Below are positions 38,781-47,628 of a stretch of DNA of 64,000 nt, one piece after another (within the stretch, counting starts at the first letter, position 1; each line of letters begins with the position of its first letter). This stretch comes from Microbulbifer guangxiensis (GTDB taxonomy: Bacteria > Pseudomonadota > Gammaproteobacteria > Pseudomonadales > Cellvibrionaceae). The stretch covers positions 496,001 to 560,000 of the forward strand of contig NZ_JAJSAQ010000002.1 of the NCBI RefSeq assembly GCF_021729075.1, in the 5' to 3' direction. The position numbers were made by a program, and so were the translations under genes. A model generated the notes under the pieces. The model saw only the letters and a list, made by a program, of their open reading frames with translations. It did not search any database and was not told where the DNA came from.

Positions 38781-39758
38781 CTAGTGAAAGTCGCACAGCC
38801 CCATCTCGGCTGGCTCCGCGGCCAGCAGCATCTGGTTGTGAATGAAACTGTGGGGGGTACGGGGCAGGTAATGACGCAGCAGCGTCAATACTGCCGAGGC
38901 CGGCTTCAGTCCCCGCCGGTACTCGTCAATCAGCTGGGTGAGCTCCGCCTTTTCCTCTTTACTCAGATAGCCCTTCAGGTGCCCCTGACTGTGCATCAGG
39001 GCATTGGTCTTGTCCTTGCGGCTGGCCATGTGGGACAGGATCTCCATCATCCGCCCGCGCACCTCCAGCGCCAGCTCCCCCTGTTCGCGCCCTTTCGAGT
39101 TGGCCAGCACCTGGCCCAGGTCGCGGGTCTTCTGCTGGTGATGGGCCAGCAGCAGGTACTTGTAGGCGGTGAAGAACTCGATCAGGCGGGCCGGTTGCGG
39201 ATCTTCCTCGACGTAACGGAACCAGGCATCGTAGGCAAACACCCGGGTCAGAAAATTCTCGCGAATATCGTTGTTGTTGAGCCGCCCCACTTCCTCCATG
39301 GGCATGTCCGGGAAGCGATCCCGCAGGCGCTCGGCGTAGACACCCATACCGTCGCTGTCGTGGCCGTGCCCGTTGGGCAGGTAGCGGCGGATCCCCTTGA
39401 GGCCACAGCTGGGGGAGTTCTGCATAAAGATGTACCCACGCACCCCCTGCAGCTCCGGCACGACACTGTCGGCGTAATTCCGCAGGGGCTCGGTGACATC
39501 GAGTGTCGGGTCATCCACCCCCAGCACCCGTATCTCCGCCTCCGGGGACGGATCGCTCTTCACCAGCCGGATGGGCTGCCGCGGCACGCCCATGCCGATG
39601 GCGACCTCCGGGCAAAGCGGCACATACTCGAACACCCGCCCGAGCAATTCAGTACAGACCTTGCTGTGTTTGTGGCCGCCGTTATAGCGCACGGCGTCAC
39701 CCATGGCGCACTGACTGATGCCCACGGGGATCTTGCCGGTCAGCAACTCGATTTTCAT
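38781..39758 (-). CDS. DUF523-DUF1722 protein (YbgA-like)
   Basis: A 325-residue protein. The N-terminal DUF523 domain (KIPVGISQCAMGDAVRYNGGHK, VPLCPEVAIGMGVPRQPI, MQNSPSCGLKG) has conserved cysteines (C-x-M-G, L-C-P-E, S-P-S-C-G); the C-terminal DUF1722 domain (FFTAYKYLLLAHHQQKTRDLG) is the YbgA domain. In E. coli ybgA lies next to phrB, and the same link is seen here through the regulator gene. Function is unknown; the cysteines could hold a metal cluster, and a link to photolyase or its cofactor is only suggested by context. It is the first gene of the operon. ATG start. Confidence 0.9.
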   Translation of the reverse strand: MKIELLTGKIPVGISQCAMGDAVRYNGGHKHSKVCTELLGRVFEYVPLCPEVAIGMGVPRQPIRLVKSDPSPEAEIRVLGVDDPTLDVTEPLRNYADSVVPELQGVRGYIFMQNSPSCGLKGIRRYLPNGHGHDSDGMGVYAERLRDRFPDMPMEEVGRLNNNDIRENFLTRVFAYDAWFRYVEEDPQPARLIEFFTAYKYLLLAHHQQKTRDLGQVLANSKGREQGELALEVRGRMMEILSHMASRKDKTNALMHSQGHLKGYLSKEEKAELTQLIDEYRRGLKPASAVLTLLRHYLPRTPHSFIHNQMLLAAEPAEMGLCDFH

Positions 39759-39764
39759 CGCACT

Positions 39765-39836
39765 TGTACACCCTGAAAAACCTGTACAAGTTTTATAACC
39801 CCGAATCCCGAGTTGTACAAGAATAAATTTTGTATA
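39765..39836 (-). promoter_or_regulatory. Promoter of the DUF523-LitR-phrB operon with TGTACA operator repeats
   Basis: Minus strand: -35 TTGTAC (39820-39815), 17-base spacer, -10 TATAAA (39797-39792). Three TGTACA motifs occur at 39765-39770, 39783-39788 and 39814-39819, and a TGTATA at 39831-39836. The first two are separated by exactly 12 bases, the arrangement I recall for LitR sites, T(G/A)TACA-N12-TGTA(C/T)A. One motif overlies the -35 and the pair lies just downstream of the -10, positions suited to repression. The MerR gene two positions downstream is the natural ligand. Read from sequence; binding is inferred. Confidence 0.7.
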
Positions 39837-39994
39837 GGTAAGAGCCCCCTCCCTCTTGCCAGCGTTGCCAATGGTCTTCTGTAGCACCGGTGCGCCACTG
39901 GAATGTCCCCGAGGAGACAGTGACCCGGGCCGCGCTTGCGCCACGATGCCCCACCGCTACAATGCCAGACCTCCTGAGAGTCACGGACAAATCC

Positions 39995-42900
39995 ATGATC
40001 CCAGCACTACGTGAAGTCGATCCGGTTCAGGCCTTGTACCTGCAGTTCCTGCAGGCCCTGCGTGACGCGGGTTTTCGCGGCGACCTGAGCCCCACCTATG
40101 CAAACCGCACGGTGCTGGCCACAGATAACTCCATTTACCAGGTGCTGCCGCAGGCGGTGGTCTACCCCCGCGACAACCATGACCTGCAGCTGCTGGCGCA
40201 ACTCGCGGATAGGGAAGAGTTCCACCAGGTAGTGCTGTCGCCCCGCGGTGGCGGCACCGGCACCAATGGTCAGTCCCTGACCGACGGCCTGGTGGTGGAC
40301 ATTTCCCGGCATATGAACCGGATTCTCGAGATCAATGCAGAGGAGCGCTGGGTGCGGGTGCAGGCTGGCGTGGTGAAAGACCAGCTCAACGCCGCGCTCA
40401 AGCCGCACGGGCTCTTCTTTGCCCCGGAACTTTCCACCAGCAATCGCGCCACCATCGGCGGCATGATCAACACCGACGCCTCCGGCCAGGGATCCTGCGT
40501 CTACGGCAAGACCCGCGACCACGTGCTGGAACTGTCCACCGTGCTGCTCGGCGGAGAGCTGTGGCACTCCGCGCCGGTCAGCGACGACAAACTGGCCCAA
40601 ATCGCTGAGCGAGATGGTCGCGCCGGCCGTGTGCACCGGGTCTGTGACGAGATTGCCCGGGACAAGGCCGAGCTGATCGAACAACGCTTCCCCAAGCTCA
40701 ACCGCTGCCTGACCGGCTATGACCTGGCCCATCTGCGTGAAGGTGACGGAAGGAACGCAGGGAACGCCGCGCAATTCAACCTGAACAGTGTGCTCTGCGG
40801 CTCCGAAGGCACCCTCGGCTTTATCGCCGAGGCCAGGCTCAATGTGTTGCCAATCCCCAAATGCGTCGCACTAGTGAACCTCAAATACGACAACTTCCAG
40901 GATGCCCTGCGGGACGCCAAGGACCTGATGGCCGCCGGCCCCACGTCTATCGAGACGGTGGACAGCAAGGTACTGCAGCTGGCCATGGCGGATATCGTCT
41001 GGCACAGCGTCAGTGAGTTTTTCCCCGCCGATGAGCGCCCGGTGCGCGGCATCAACCTGGTGGAGTACACGGCAGATTCCGAGCAGGTTCTGGAAGAGGC
41101 CCTGCGTGGCTTTACCGACCTGATCGACAGCGCCGTCGGCCAGCCGGGCAAGAGCTTCGGCTACTCCATTGCCCGCGGGCACGACGAGGTCAACCGCATC
41201 TGGGCCATGCGCAAGCGGGCGGTTGGCCTGCTGGGCAATGCCGAGGGGGAAAAGCGTCCCATCCCGTTCGTGGAAGACACCTGCGTACCGCCGGAGCATC
41301 TGGCGGACTTCATCGCCGAGTTCCGCGCGGTGCTCGATGAGGCAGGTCTGGAATACGGCATGTTCGGCCATGTCGACGCCGGCGTTCTGCACGTGCGCCC
41401 GGCCATCGATATGAAGGATCCGGCGCAGGCGGCCATGATCCGGCCCATTACCGACAAGGTGGTGGCGCTGACGCAGAAGTACAAAGGCCTGCTGTGGGGC
41501 GAACACGGCAAGGGGGTACGCTCGGAATACGCGCCGGAATTCTTCGGCGAGCTGTACGCTGAACTGCAAAAGGTCAAGGCGGCCTTCGACCCCCGCAACC
41601 AGCTGAACCCCGGCAAGATCGCCACCCCCAGTCGCGCCTCCGGGCTACTCAAGGTGGATGCTGTGCCCACCCGTGGCGAGCGGGACCGGCAGATCCCGGT
41701 GCAGGTCTGGGACGGTTACAGCGAGGGGGTGCACTGCAATGGTAACGGTGCCTGTTTCAACTGGGACCCGGATTCCGCCATGTGCCCCTCCTACAAGGCC
41801 ACCCGGGAGCGGATCCATTCCCCGAAGGGGCGCGCCTCGCTGATGCGGGAGTGGCTGCGACTGCTCAGCGCCCAGGGCGTGGACGCGGTGGAAGCCAGCC
41901 GCAAATTCCGCGAGCGTTCCTTCTTTGTGGGCCTGCCCGGCCGGATCAAGAATTCTCTCGCCCGGGCGCGGGGCGAATACGACTTCAACCACGAAGTGAA
42001 CGAGGCCATGCAGGGCTGCCTCGGCTGCAAGTCCTGCGTCGGCCAGTGTCCCATCAAGGTGGACGTGCCGGAGTTTCGCGCCAAGTTCCTGGAGCTTTAC
42101 TACAGCCGCTACCTGCGGCCACTGAAGGATTACTTTGTTGGCGCCCTTGAGTTCATCGTGCCACACCTGTCGCGGGCGCCGCAGCTGTACAACTGGCCGC
42201 TGAAGTTTGCGCCGACACGCTGGCTCCTCGAGCGGGGGCTCGGGCTGGCGGACAGCCCGGCACTGTCGCGCAAAAGCCTGCGCGAAGAGATGGAGGAGAT
42301 GGGGGTTCCCCTGGCCCGCCCCGCCACCATCGCGGCCCTGGGTCCGGGACAGCGCAATCGCGCGGTCATCATCGTGCAGGATGCATTCACCAGCTACTTC
42401 GATGCCCAGGTGGTGGCGGACGCACTGCGACTGCTGAAACAGCTGGATTTCTATCCGCTGGTGGCGCCCTTCCGCGCCAACGGCAAGCCCCTGCACGTGC
42501 ACGGCTTCCTCGGGCCGTTCCGCCGTGTGGCCCAGGCCAACAGCGAGCTGCTGCAGGAACTGGCCGCCAGCGGGATCCCCCTGGTGGGCATCGACCCCTC
42601 AATGACCCTCACCTACCGCTCCGAATACCGCAAGGTGCTCGGTGACGGCGCCCCGGCGGTGCAACTGCTGCAGGAGTGGCTCGTGAGCCAGCGCGATCAC
42701 CTGGAACGACAGCGGCCGCGGGTCAGCGCCGGCAGCTTCCGCCTGCTGCCCCACTGCAGCGAGCAGACTAACGCCACTGCCTCGCTGAAAGACTGGCAGG
42801 CCGTGTTTGCGGCCCTGGGGCTGGAATTGCACACCGAGAGCCTCGGCTGCTGCGGCATGGCCGGTACTTATGGGCACGAGACCGCCAACAAGGAGACGTC

Positions 42901-43072
42901 CCGCACCATCTTCCAGCAGTCCTGGGCCCCGCGGCTGAATGGCGACAACCAGTCACTACTCGCCAGCGGCTACTCCTGCCGCTGCCAGAGCAAACGCTTT
43001 GCGGGTGTAACCCTGCGCCATCCGCTGCAGGGATTGCTGGCACAAATGGCCGATTCGCGGTTTACTGAGTGA
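39995..43072 (+). CDS. ydiJ: D-2-hydroxyglutarate dehydrogenase YdiJ-type FAD/Fe-S flavoprotein
   Basis: A 1025-residue two-part enzyme. The N-terminal FAD domain (PCMH type, PRGGGTGTNGQSLTDG; NRATIGGMINTDASGQGS; C-terminal cap with YGMFGHVDAGVLHVRP) is followed by Fe-S modules: CLGCKSCVGQCP near residue ~700 and the CCG-type cluster domain near the end (LGCCGMAGTYGHE, GYSCRCQ). It closely resembles E. coli YdiJ along its length, which oxidises D-2-hydroxyglutarate, passing electrons to the respiratory chain. The ATG giving MIPALREV was chosen by comparison; an upstream reading adds 35 residues of no family character. Divergent from the photolyase operon. Confidence 0.93.
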   Translation: MIPALREVDPVQALYLQFLQALRDAGFRGDLSPTYANRTVLATDNSIYQVLPQAVVYPRDNHDLQLLAQLADREEFHQVVLSPRGGGTGTNGQSLTDGLVVDISRHMNRILEINAEERWVRVQAGVVKDQLNAALKPHGLFFAPELSTSNRATIGGMINTDASGQGSCVYGKTRDHVLELSTVLLGGELWHSAPVSDDKLAQIAERDGRAGRVHRVCDEIARDKAELIEQRFPKLNRCLTGYDLAHLREGDGRNAGNAAQFNLNSVLCGSEGTLGFIAEARLNVLPIPKCVALVNLKYDNFQDALRDAKDLMAAGPTSIETVDSKVLQLAMADIVWHSVSEFFPADERPVRGINLVEYTADSEQVLEEALRGFTDLIDSAVGQPGKSFGYSIARGHDEVNRIWAMRKRAVGLLGNAEGEKRPIPFVEDTCVPPEHLADFIAEFRAVLDEAGLEYGMFGHVDAGVLHVRPAIDMKDPAQAAMIRPITDKVVALTQKYKGLLWGEHGKGVRSEYAPEFFGELYAELQKVKAAFDPRNQLNPGKIATPSRASGLLKVDAVPTRGERDRQIPVQVWDGYSEGVHCNGNGACFNWDPDSAMCPSYKATRERIHSPKGRASLMREWLRLLSAQGVDAVEASRKFRERSFFVGLPGRIKNSLARARGEYDFNHEVNEAMQGCLGCKSCVGQCPIKVDVPEFRAKFLELYYSRYLRPLKDYFVGALEFIVPHLSRAPQLYNWPLKFAPTRWLLERGLGLADSPALSRKSLREEMEEMGVPLARPATIAALGPGQRNRAVIIVQDAFTSYFDAQVVADALRLLKQLDFYPLVAPFRANGKPLHVHGFLGPFRRVAQANSELLQELAASGIPLVGIDPSMTLTYRSEYRKVLGDGAPAVQLLQEWLVSQRDHLERQRPRVSAGSFRLLPHCSEQTNATASLKDWQAVFAALGLELHTESLGCCGMAGTYGHETANKETSRTIFQQSWAPRLNGDNQSLLASGYSCRCQSKRFAGVTLRHPLQGLLAQMADSRFTE

Positions 43073-43157
43073 TGTGTGCCGGGGTGCGGGACAACTGCCC
43101 CCCGCCGCATCACCGGCCAGGCCCGGGCGAGCCCCGGGCCAAACCGCTCTGGAAATA

Positions 43158-43850
43158 ATGAGTACCGCGTTGACTGCCATGCCGAACCTCCTCAAGCCCC
43201 TGCTTCTCTGTGCCGCCATGCTCGCGCCCGCTGCACTTGCGGCGGAGTCTGCCCCCGATCTGGTGGCAGAGGCAGAGGCCCTTGCTATGGAGGGTGATTA
43301 CGATGCCGCCCTGCCCCTCTACGAGCAGGCCATCGCCGCCCTCTCGGAAGAGCCAGGTGAGCAGAACAACCTCCGCTACCGCTACGGCATTGTGCTCAGC
43401 GCCCTCGGCGGCGAGCTGCGGCCAGACCTCTACCCACTGGCCCGGGCACAATTTGAATCCGTCCTCGATTTCCTCGACAGCGGGGAAACCCTGGCCCACT
43501 CACCAGCGCGGGTGCGGTCGGCGCTGGCCCACACCTACCACCAGCAGGCCGCGACGGTGGAAGGCAGCAAGCAGAACGACCTGCTGCGCAACGCCTATTT
43601 CCTCTACCGGGATGCTGTTGCCGATCTGGCCGAACTGGAGGAGTGGCACAACCTCGCCATCACCTACTTCAACCTGGGGCAGGTCTGCGAGTGGCAGGGC
43701 AACCTGACGGAGGCCGTCGACTGGCTGGAAAAAGCCGTGGCCCTGGATCAGCAGCACGGCTTTGCAGACCTGGAAGAGGACCGGGCCTATCTGCTGGCCC
43801 TGCGCGAGCAGCTCAACCCGCCGGCCCGGGCCACCACCACCGCGCTCTGA
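43158..43850 (+). CDS. Exported tetratricopeptide-repeat protein
   Basis: A 230-residue protein with a signal peptide (LLKPLLLCAAMLAPAALAAES) and TPR-type helices: EAEALAMEGDYDAALPLYEQAIAAL early, and LAITYFNLGQVCEWQGNLTEAVDWLEKAVALDQ late. The central part is also helical with conserved aromatic residues. TPR proteins act as scaffolds; no partner can be named. ATG at 43158 with GGAA upstream; an ATG at 43179 is an alternative. It lies 85 bases after ydiJ on the same strand and may be co-transcribed. Confidence 0.8.
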   Translation: MSTALTAMPNLLKPLLLCAAMLAPAALAAESAPDLVAEAEALAMEGDYDAALPLYEQAIAALSEEPGEQNNLRYRYGIVLSALGGELRPDLYPLARAQFESVLDFLDSGETLAHSPARVRSALAHTYHQQAATVEGSKQNDLLRNAYFLYRDAVADLAELEEWHNLAITYFNLGQVCEWQGNLTEAVDWLEKAVALDQQHGFADLEEDRAYLLALREQLNPPARATTTAL

Positions 43851-44255
43851 ACCGTCCCGATCTCCCCGAAGACATCGCTGACAAGCGGCGATGACACCGC
43901 TGACATCCTCTGATCTCCCAGAAATCTCGGATTTTTCATCCGCGCCGCCCGCACTCACATGCATTTGACCTGGCAGTCGCAAATAATCGGGGGAGAATTT
44001 TTTACTTTTGGGACAATGCTTAGAAACCGGATTTCCAGCACAACATCGGCTTTATTAGGAAGACATCGCTGTCATTATCCCCCGATGGTACCGGACTCCA
44101 TTTCTCCAGTGACCGGACCCGGCTGATCATTTATTAACCAAAACCGTGTTTGAAAGAATCATATTCCCCATCGGCACGGTTATGCGAGATGGCTTGCCAT
44201 TCTGTGGCTGAAAAACGTGTTCCTGATCGAACCTGAGTCTAAGGGACAGAAAAAT

Positions 44256-44283
44256 TTGATAAGCCGGACATGGCCCGTAATAT
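44256..44283 (+). promoter_or_regulatory. Putative promoter of the 3D-domain gene
   Basis: -35 TTGATA, 16-base spacer, -10 TAATAT. The predicted 5' leader would be about 95 bases. Confidence 0.55.
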
Positions 44284-44314
44284 AGCGACCACTGTTCAAA
44301 GAGTGATCAGTTAT

Positions 44315-44353
44315 AGCCAAAAGGACTTGGAACTTCGCAAGCACTTTTTGGCT
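44315..44353 (+). promoter_or_regulatory. Stem-loop in the 5' leader of the 3D-domain gene
   Basis: AGCCAAAA pairs with TTTTGGCT, with an inner CTTG/CAAG pair closing an 8-base loop. It ends about 30 bases before the ATG. No known riboswitch recognised. Confidence 0.4.
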
Positions 44354-44385
44354 TGTGACCGTTTGAATCTCGGAGGTATCGGGAC

Positions 44386-44790
44386 ATGTTGAAACAGACT
44401 CTGCGCAACTGGGTATTTTTTGTAACGGCCGTTCTTGCAGGCTCCCTGAGCCTCAGCGCGTCTGCTGCAGTAGAAAAGACCATGACTGTGGACGCGACTG
44501 CCTATAACTCCGTACCCGGCCAGACCGACGACGACCCCTGGGTAGCGGCCTGGAACAACCGCCTGCGCCCCGGTGACAAGGTCATCGCCGTGTCCCGCGA
44601 CCTGGAAAAGCATGGCCTGACCAACGGCGCCAAGGTAAAGATTGAAGGTCTGCCCGGCACTTACACCGTGCGCGACCGCATGAACAAGCGATTCAAGAAC
44701 CGCATTGATGTGTGGATGGAAAAAGACATCAAGAAAGCCCGTCAGTGGGGCAAGAAAAAGCTGAAGATCGTCTACAAGCCGGTCAAGTAA
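44386..44790 (+). CDS. Exported 3D-domain protein
   Basis: A 134-residue protein: signal peptide (NWVFFVTAVLAGSLSLSASAA), then a 3D (three-Asp) domain: VDATAYNSVPGQTDDDPWVAAWNNRLRPGDKVIAVS, ending TVRDRMNKRFKNRIDVWM. The domain has the double-psi barrel fold of MltA-type lytic transglycosylases; here it stands alone with a basic C-terminal tail (KKARQWGKKKLKIVYKPVK). A cell-wall role is probable but not shown. GGAGG lies 10 bases before the ATG. Ends at a clear terminator. Confidence 0.87.
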   Translation: MLKQTLRNWVFFVTAVLAGSLSLSASAAVEKTMTVDATAYNSVPGQTDDDPWVAAWNNRLRPGDKVIAVSRDLEKHGLTNGAKVKIEGLPGTYTVRDRMNKRFKNRIDVWMEKDIKKARQWGKKKLKIVYKPVK

Positions 44791-44843
44791 TCGTCGAAAT
44801 CAAGGGAACAACCCTAAAAACCGCGGCTGACCGCGGTCTGAAT

Positions 44844-44870
44844 GCCCCGCCTCCGAGCGGGGCTTTTTTT
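44844..44870 (+). terminator. Terminator of the 3D-domain gene
   Basis: Stem GCCCCGC / GCGGGGC, 6-base loop, then seven T. A second stem, CCGCGG-CTGA-CCGCGG, precedes it at 44821-44836. Confidence 0.9.
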
Positions 44871-44893
44871 GTCCTGCACCCGTGCGCTACCCT

Positions 44894-45463
44894 CTAGGGC
44901 TCGATCTCGGCGTCGATGCCGGGCAGTTCCACACACTCTTCATGCCCCAGGTGAAAGAGCTCCGGCCGGTACTGTGTACTGTAGTGGTGCTCGAGTCCCT
45001 TTTCGCCAAAAAGGATCACATAGGTATCGTGGTTCCATCCCGCGGGCCCGCGATACTCACTGAGCCACAGCAGTGCCGTCTGGCCCTCATAACAGCGGCC
45101 GTAAAAAAAGCGTGTCTTCTCCACCACTGCCTTGCTCTGGTAGTCGCGGTACTGGCCTGGATAGGTGTAGCGGGCCGCGGGCTCGGTTATCCGCTCCACA
45201 AAGCCACTGCGCGGGGAAATCTTGCGCACATAGAGCGCCGTGTTTTCATCGCAGGCAATGCAGTGGCGACCAGCAATGAGGGCAAAGCCCCGCATTTCCG
45301 CCAGCAGGCGGGCCTCTGCCAGTCCTGTCTCCAGCTTTCGCTGGTCCAGCAGGGTGACCGGCACCGACTGTGCCGTTGATAGTGGCAATGACAACACAAG
45401 GACAGCCGAAACCTGAACGGCAACACGGGGAAGCAAACAGGGAAGATGGGAGAGTGGGATCAT
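44894..45463 (-). CDS. Exported protein of unknown function
   Basis: A 189-residue protein with a hydrophobic N-terminal segment (VAVQVSAVLVLSLPLSTAQS) likely to be a signal peptide. The mature part contains HCIACDENTALYVRKI and a TRFFYGRCYEGQTALLWLSEYR block with three cysteines in total in the mature part plus one in HEECVELPG, which may form disulfides in the periplasm. I do not recognise the family. The ATG was chosen because it precedes the signal peptide. Convergent to the 3D-domain gene across its terminator. Confidence 0.6.
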   Translation of the reverse strand: MIPLSHLPCLLPRVAVQVSAVLVLSLPLSTAQSVPVTLLDQRKLETGLAEARLLAEMRGFALIAGRHCIACDENTALYVRKISPRSGFVERITEPAARYTYPGQYRDYQSKAVVEKTRFFYGRCYEGQTALLWLSEYRGPAGWNHDTYVILFGEKGLEHHYSTQYRPELFHLGHEECVELPGIDAEIEP

Positions 45464-45793
45464 GGATCGCGGAACCGCTCGCTGACGCCAGGTGGTGCCG
45501 CCGAAAACACAACTCCTGGTGTTCCCGGACGGCACCGCGATTGGGTCGTGTGCTGTCACACTGTCGCGATTCCCTTCACTTTTTAACCATAGCAGGAATT
45601 CGCAGGAGCGCCCGGCCGTTCAGCGCAAACCTGAGGCGACCGCGGGAAGTGGAGGAAGCCAATAAGGCAGATAGAACCGGGGATGAAAGGAAATGGGAGA
45701 CCAGCCCCGGGGCCACCCGGGGCAATCAGGGAATGCCGGTGAAATGGAGTCTGGAGAGAGCCACAAGACCTGGGAAACGGGGCTTTGCCCCTG
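45464..45793. other. Intergenic region without a supported gene
   Basis: Contains short GC hairpins, including CCCCGGG-GCCA-CCCGGGG near 45703 and a GGGGC-AAA-GCCCC stem with T residues at about 45779-45791 on the minus strand, a possible terminator of the small acidic-protein gene. Confidence 0.4.
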
Positions 45794-46057
45794 CTACCAG
45801 CTCTCGTCCTCTTCCTCCTCGACCGGGCCGACGAAGGTCATGATGCCCTCATCACGCAATGCCTCGAGGGCCTCTTCCAAGGCCTCCTCCTCCGTGTCGA
45901 AGGGATCCTCCCATACGGTGGAGTTCTCGTCCTCGTCGACAATCTCCAGCAGCCAACCGCCTTCACCGTCCTCATAGATATCGATATGGACGGTGGTATC
46001 CCCCTCCTGATAGGTCCGGCTCAGGGGAGACTCTTTGGGAACAAACTCTTCTTCCAT
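45794..46057 (-). CDS. Small acidic protein of unknown function
   Basis: An 87-residue strongly acidic protein. It has a beta-rich first half (TTVHIDIYEDGEGGWLLEIVDEDENSTVW) and a helical Glu-rich second half (DTEEEALEEALEALRDEGI). No signal peptide. I chose the ATG that opens MEEEFVPKES; an upstream reading of 29 residues lacks this character. Small proteins of this shape occur widely in gammaproteobacteria without known role. Divergent from trhO. Confidence 0.7.
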   Translation of the reverse strand: MEEEFVPKESPLSRTYQEGDTTVHIDIYEDGEGGWLLEIVDEDENSTVWEDPFDTEEEALEEALEALRDEGIMTFVGPVEEEEDESW

Positions 46058-46262
46058 GGGAACAGCCTCGCTGTGGGCAGGGGATAAAATTGACGCAACT
46101 TTGACAACTTGCGGCCCACTGGTCAATAACAAGTCACTGTCCAATAAATGTACGACAAATCCTCTCCGCTAGGATAAAATGCGCGGCGATTTTCGCCCCC
46201 GGCCTCCCGGCCGGGAGACTGTTTGCCCCGGATTTACGCTCCGGCCCGCAAGAGGTAGAACC

Positions 46263-47255
46263 ATGAAACCGATCGTAGTCTGTGCGCTGTACAAGTTTGT
46301 CTCCCTGGACGACTTCGAATCCCTGCGCGACCCACTCCTGAACGTGATGCTCGAACACCAGGTCCGCGGCACCCTGCTGCTGGCCAGAGAGGGCATCAAC
46401 GGTACCGTTGCCGGCTCCCGGGAGGGCATCGATACGCTGCTCACCCACCTGAAATCTGACCGGCGCCTGGCGGAGCTGGATTACAAGGAATCCCACACCG
46501 ATGAGATGCCCTTCCTGCGCAGCAAGGTAAAACTGAAGCGCGAAATCGTCACCATGGGCGTGGAGGGCATCGACCCCCGTCGCACCGTGGGGACCTACAT
46601 CAAGCCACAGGACTGGAATGCGCTAATCAGCGACCCGGAAGTGCTGGTGATCGATACCCGCAACGACTACGAATACCAGGTCGGCACCTTCGAGAATGCC
46701 GTCAACCCGAAGACCGATTCCTTCCGCGAGTTCCCCGACTACGTAAAGGAGCACCTGGACCCGCAGAAGCACAAAAAAGTGGCCATGTTCTGCACCGGCG
46801 GTATCCGCTGCGAGAAGTCCACTGCATTCCTGAAAGAACAGGGCTTCAACGAGGTCTACCACCTGCAGGGCGGCATCCTCAAATACCTCGAGGAAGTGCC
46901 GAAGGAAGAAACCCTGTGGAAAGGCGAATGTTTCGTATTCGACGATCGGGTGACCGTGAACCACGATCTCGAGCGCGGCAACTACCAGCAGTGCAACGCC
47001 TGTCGCATGCCGGTCACCGAGGAGGAAATGCAGTCGCCGCAATTCGAGCAGGGCGTCAGCTGCCCGCACTGTTACGACAAGGTGTCAGAGGCCGACCGCG
47101 CCCGTTACCGCGAGCGGGAGAAGCAGATCCAGCTGGCCAGGCAGCGTGGAGAACAACACATCGGCCAGGACGCCCGGGAAATCACTGCTGCCCGCCGCCG
47201 TGAGAAGTACGAACAGCGGCGCCAGCAGGCCGAACTGGATCGGGCACGGGCCTAG
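46263..47255 (+). CDS. trhO: tRNA uridine(34) hydroxylase TrhO (rhodanese-domain, YceA)
   Basis: A 330-residue protein. The N-terminal acylphosphatase-like domain ([20 protein letters not shown]) precedes a rhodanese domain with the reactive cysteine in [21 protein letters not shown], followed by a zinc-binding-like C-terminal part ([15 protein letters not shown]) and a long basic helix. TrhO makes 5-hydroxyuridine at tRNA position 34 with oxygen, the first step to cmo5U/mo5U. ATG with an AGAGGT ribosome site; the frame is open further upstream but the family N-terminus starts here. Confidence 0.95.
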   Translation: MKPIVVCALYKFVSLDDFESLRDPLLNVMLEHQVRGTLLLAREGINGTVAGSREGIDTLLTHLKSDRRLAELDYKESHTDEMPFLRSKVKLKREIVTMGVEGIDPRRTVGTYIKPQDWNALISDPEVLVIDTRNDYEYQVGTFENAVNPKTDSFREFPDYVKEHLDPQKHKKVAMFCTGGIRCEKSTAFLKEQGFNEVYHLQGGILKYLEEVPKEETLWKGECFVFDDRVTVNHDLERGNYQQCNACRMPVTEEEMQSPQFEQGVSCPHCYDKVSEADRARYREREKQIQLARQRGEQHIGQDAREITAARRREKYEQRRQQAELDRARA

Positions 47256-47628
47256 GGCTGATCCCGACGGGAATGGGTCGAATCCCGGCCCACTCCCAGC
47301 CCAGCTGACAGAAAGCGCCCTCCGGGGCGCTTTCTGTCGTTTATGTCCACATGTATTGCTCCGCATTCCTGCCACAAACGCCCCTCCTGCCCGTCGCAAG
47401 CTGTTGCGCCCAGCTGCACAGTGTTAACGTGCCCTCCAGATCGGATACTCAAATAACTTCAATTAACCGATCGCAGTCCCAGCCTGCCCTTCTGCCTTCG
47501 CGCAGAACATTCACTAGTACACGCTAGATGCAACCGGTTTCACCCTGGCACGCAGCCAGTGAAATCCTCTTGAAGCCACCCCTCCAGTCTAATGGAGGCA
47601 CCCGTGGCCCGGCTGAATGGAGATGACT
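47256..47628 (+). other. Intergenic region between trhO and the exported cupredoxin-like gene
   Basis: About 370 bases. Holds the trhO terminator at 47307-47341 and an 18-base hairpin (CCTCCA-GTCTAA-TGGAGG, about 47581-47598) near the next ribosome site. No gene seen. Confidence 0.5.
47307..47341 (+). terminator. Terminator of trhO
   Basis: Perfect 13-bp stem (GACAGAAAGCGCC / GGCGCTTTCTGTC) with a 6-base loop, about 50 bases after the stop; the following T run is short. Confidence 0.7.

Larger units (their letters stand above)
43851..44385 (+). other. Long, AT-richer intergenic region before the 3D-domain gene
   Basis: About 535 bases with lower GC than the flanks. No protein gene or known RNA was recognised. 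A good sigma-70-like promoter lies at 44256-44283 and a structured 5' leader at 44315-44353. Confidence 0.5.

Noticed and set aside
43851-44250. Possible small RNA gene in the long intergenic region
   Set aside because: No promoter-terminator pair could be matched in this part; only the promoter close to the 3D-domain gene is supported.
44821-44836. CCGCGG-CTGA-CCGCGG as an independent regulatory site
   Set aside because: It directly precedes the terminator of the 3D-domain gene and is best read as part of the 3' end structure.
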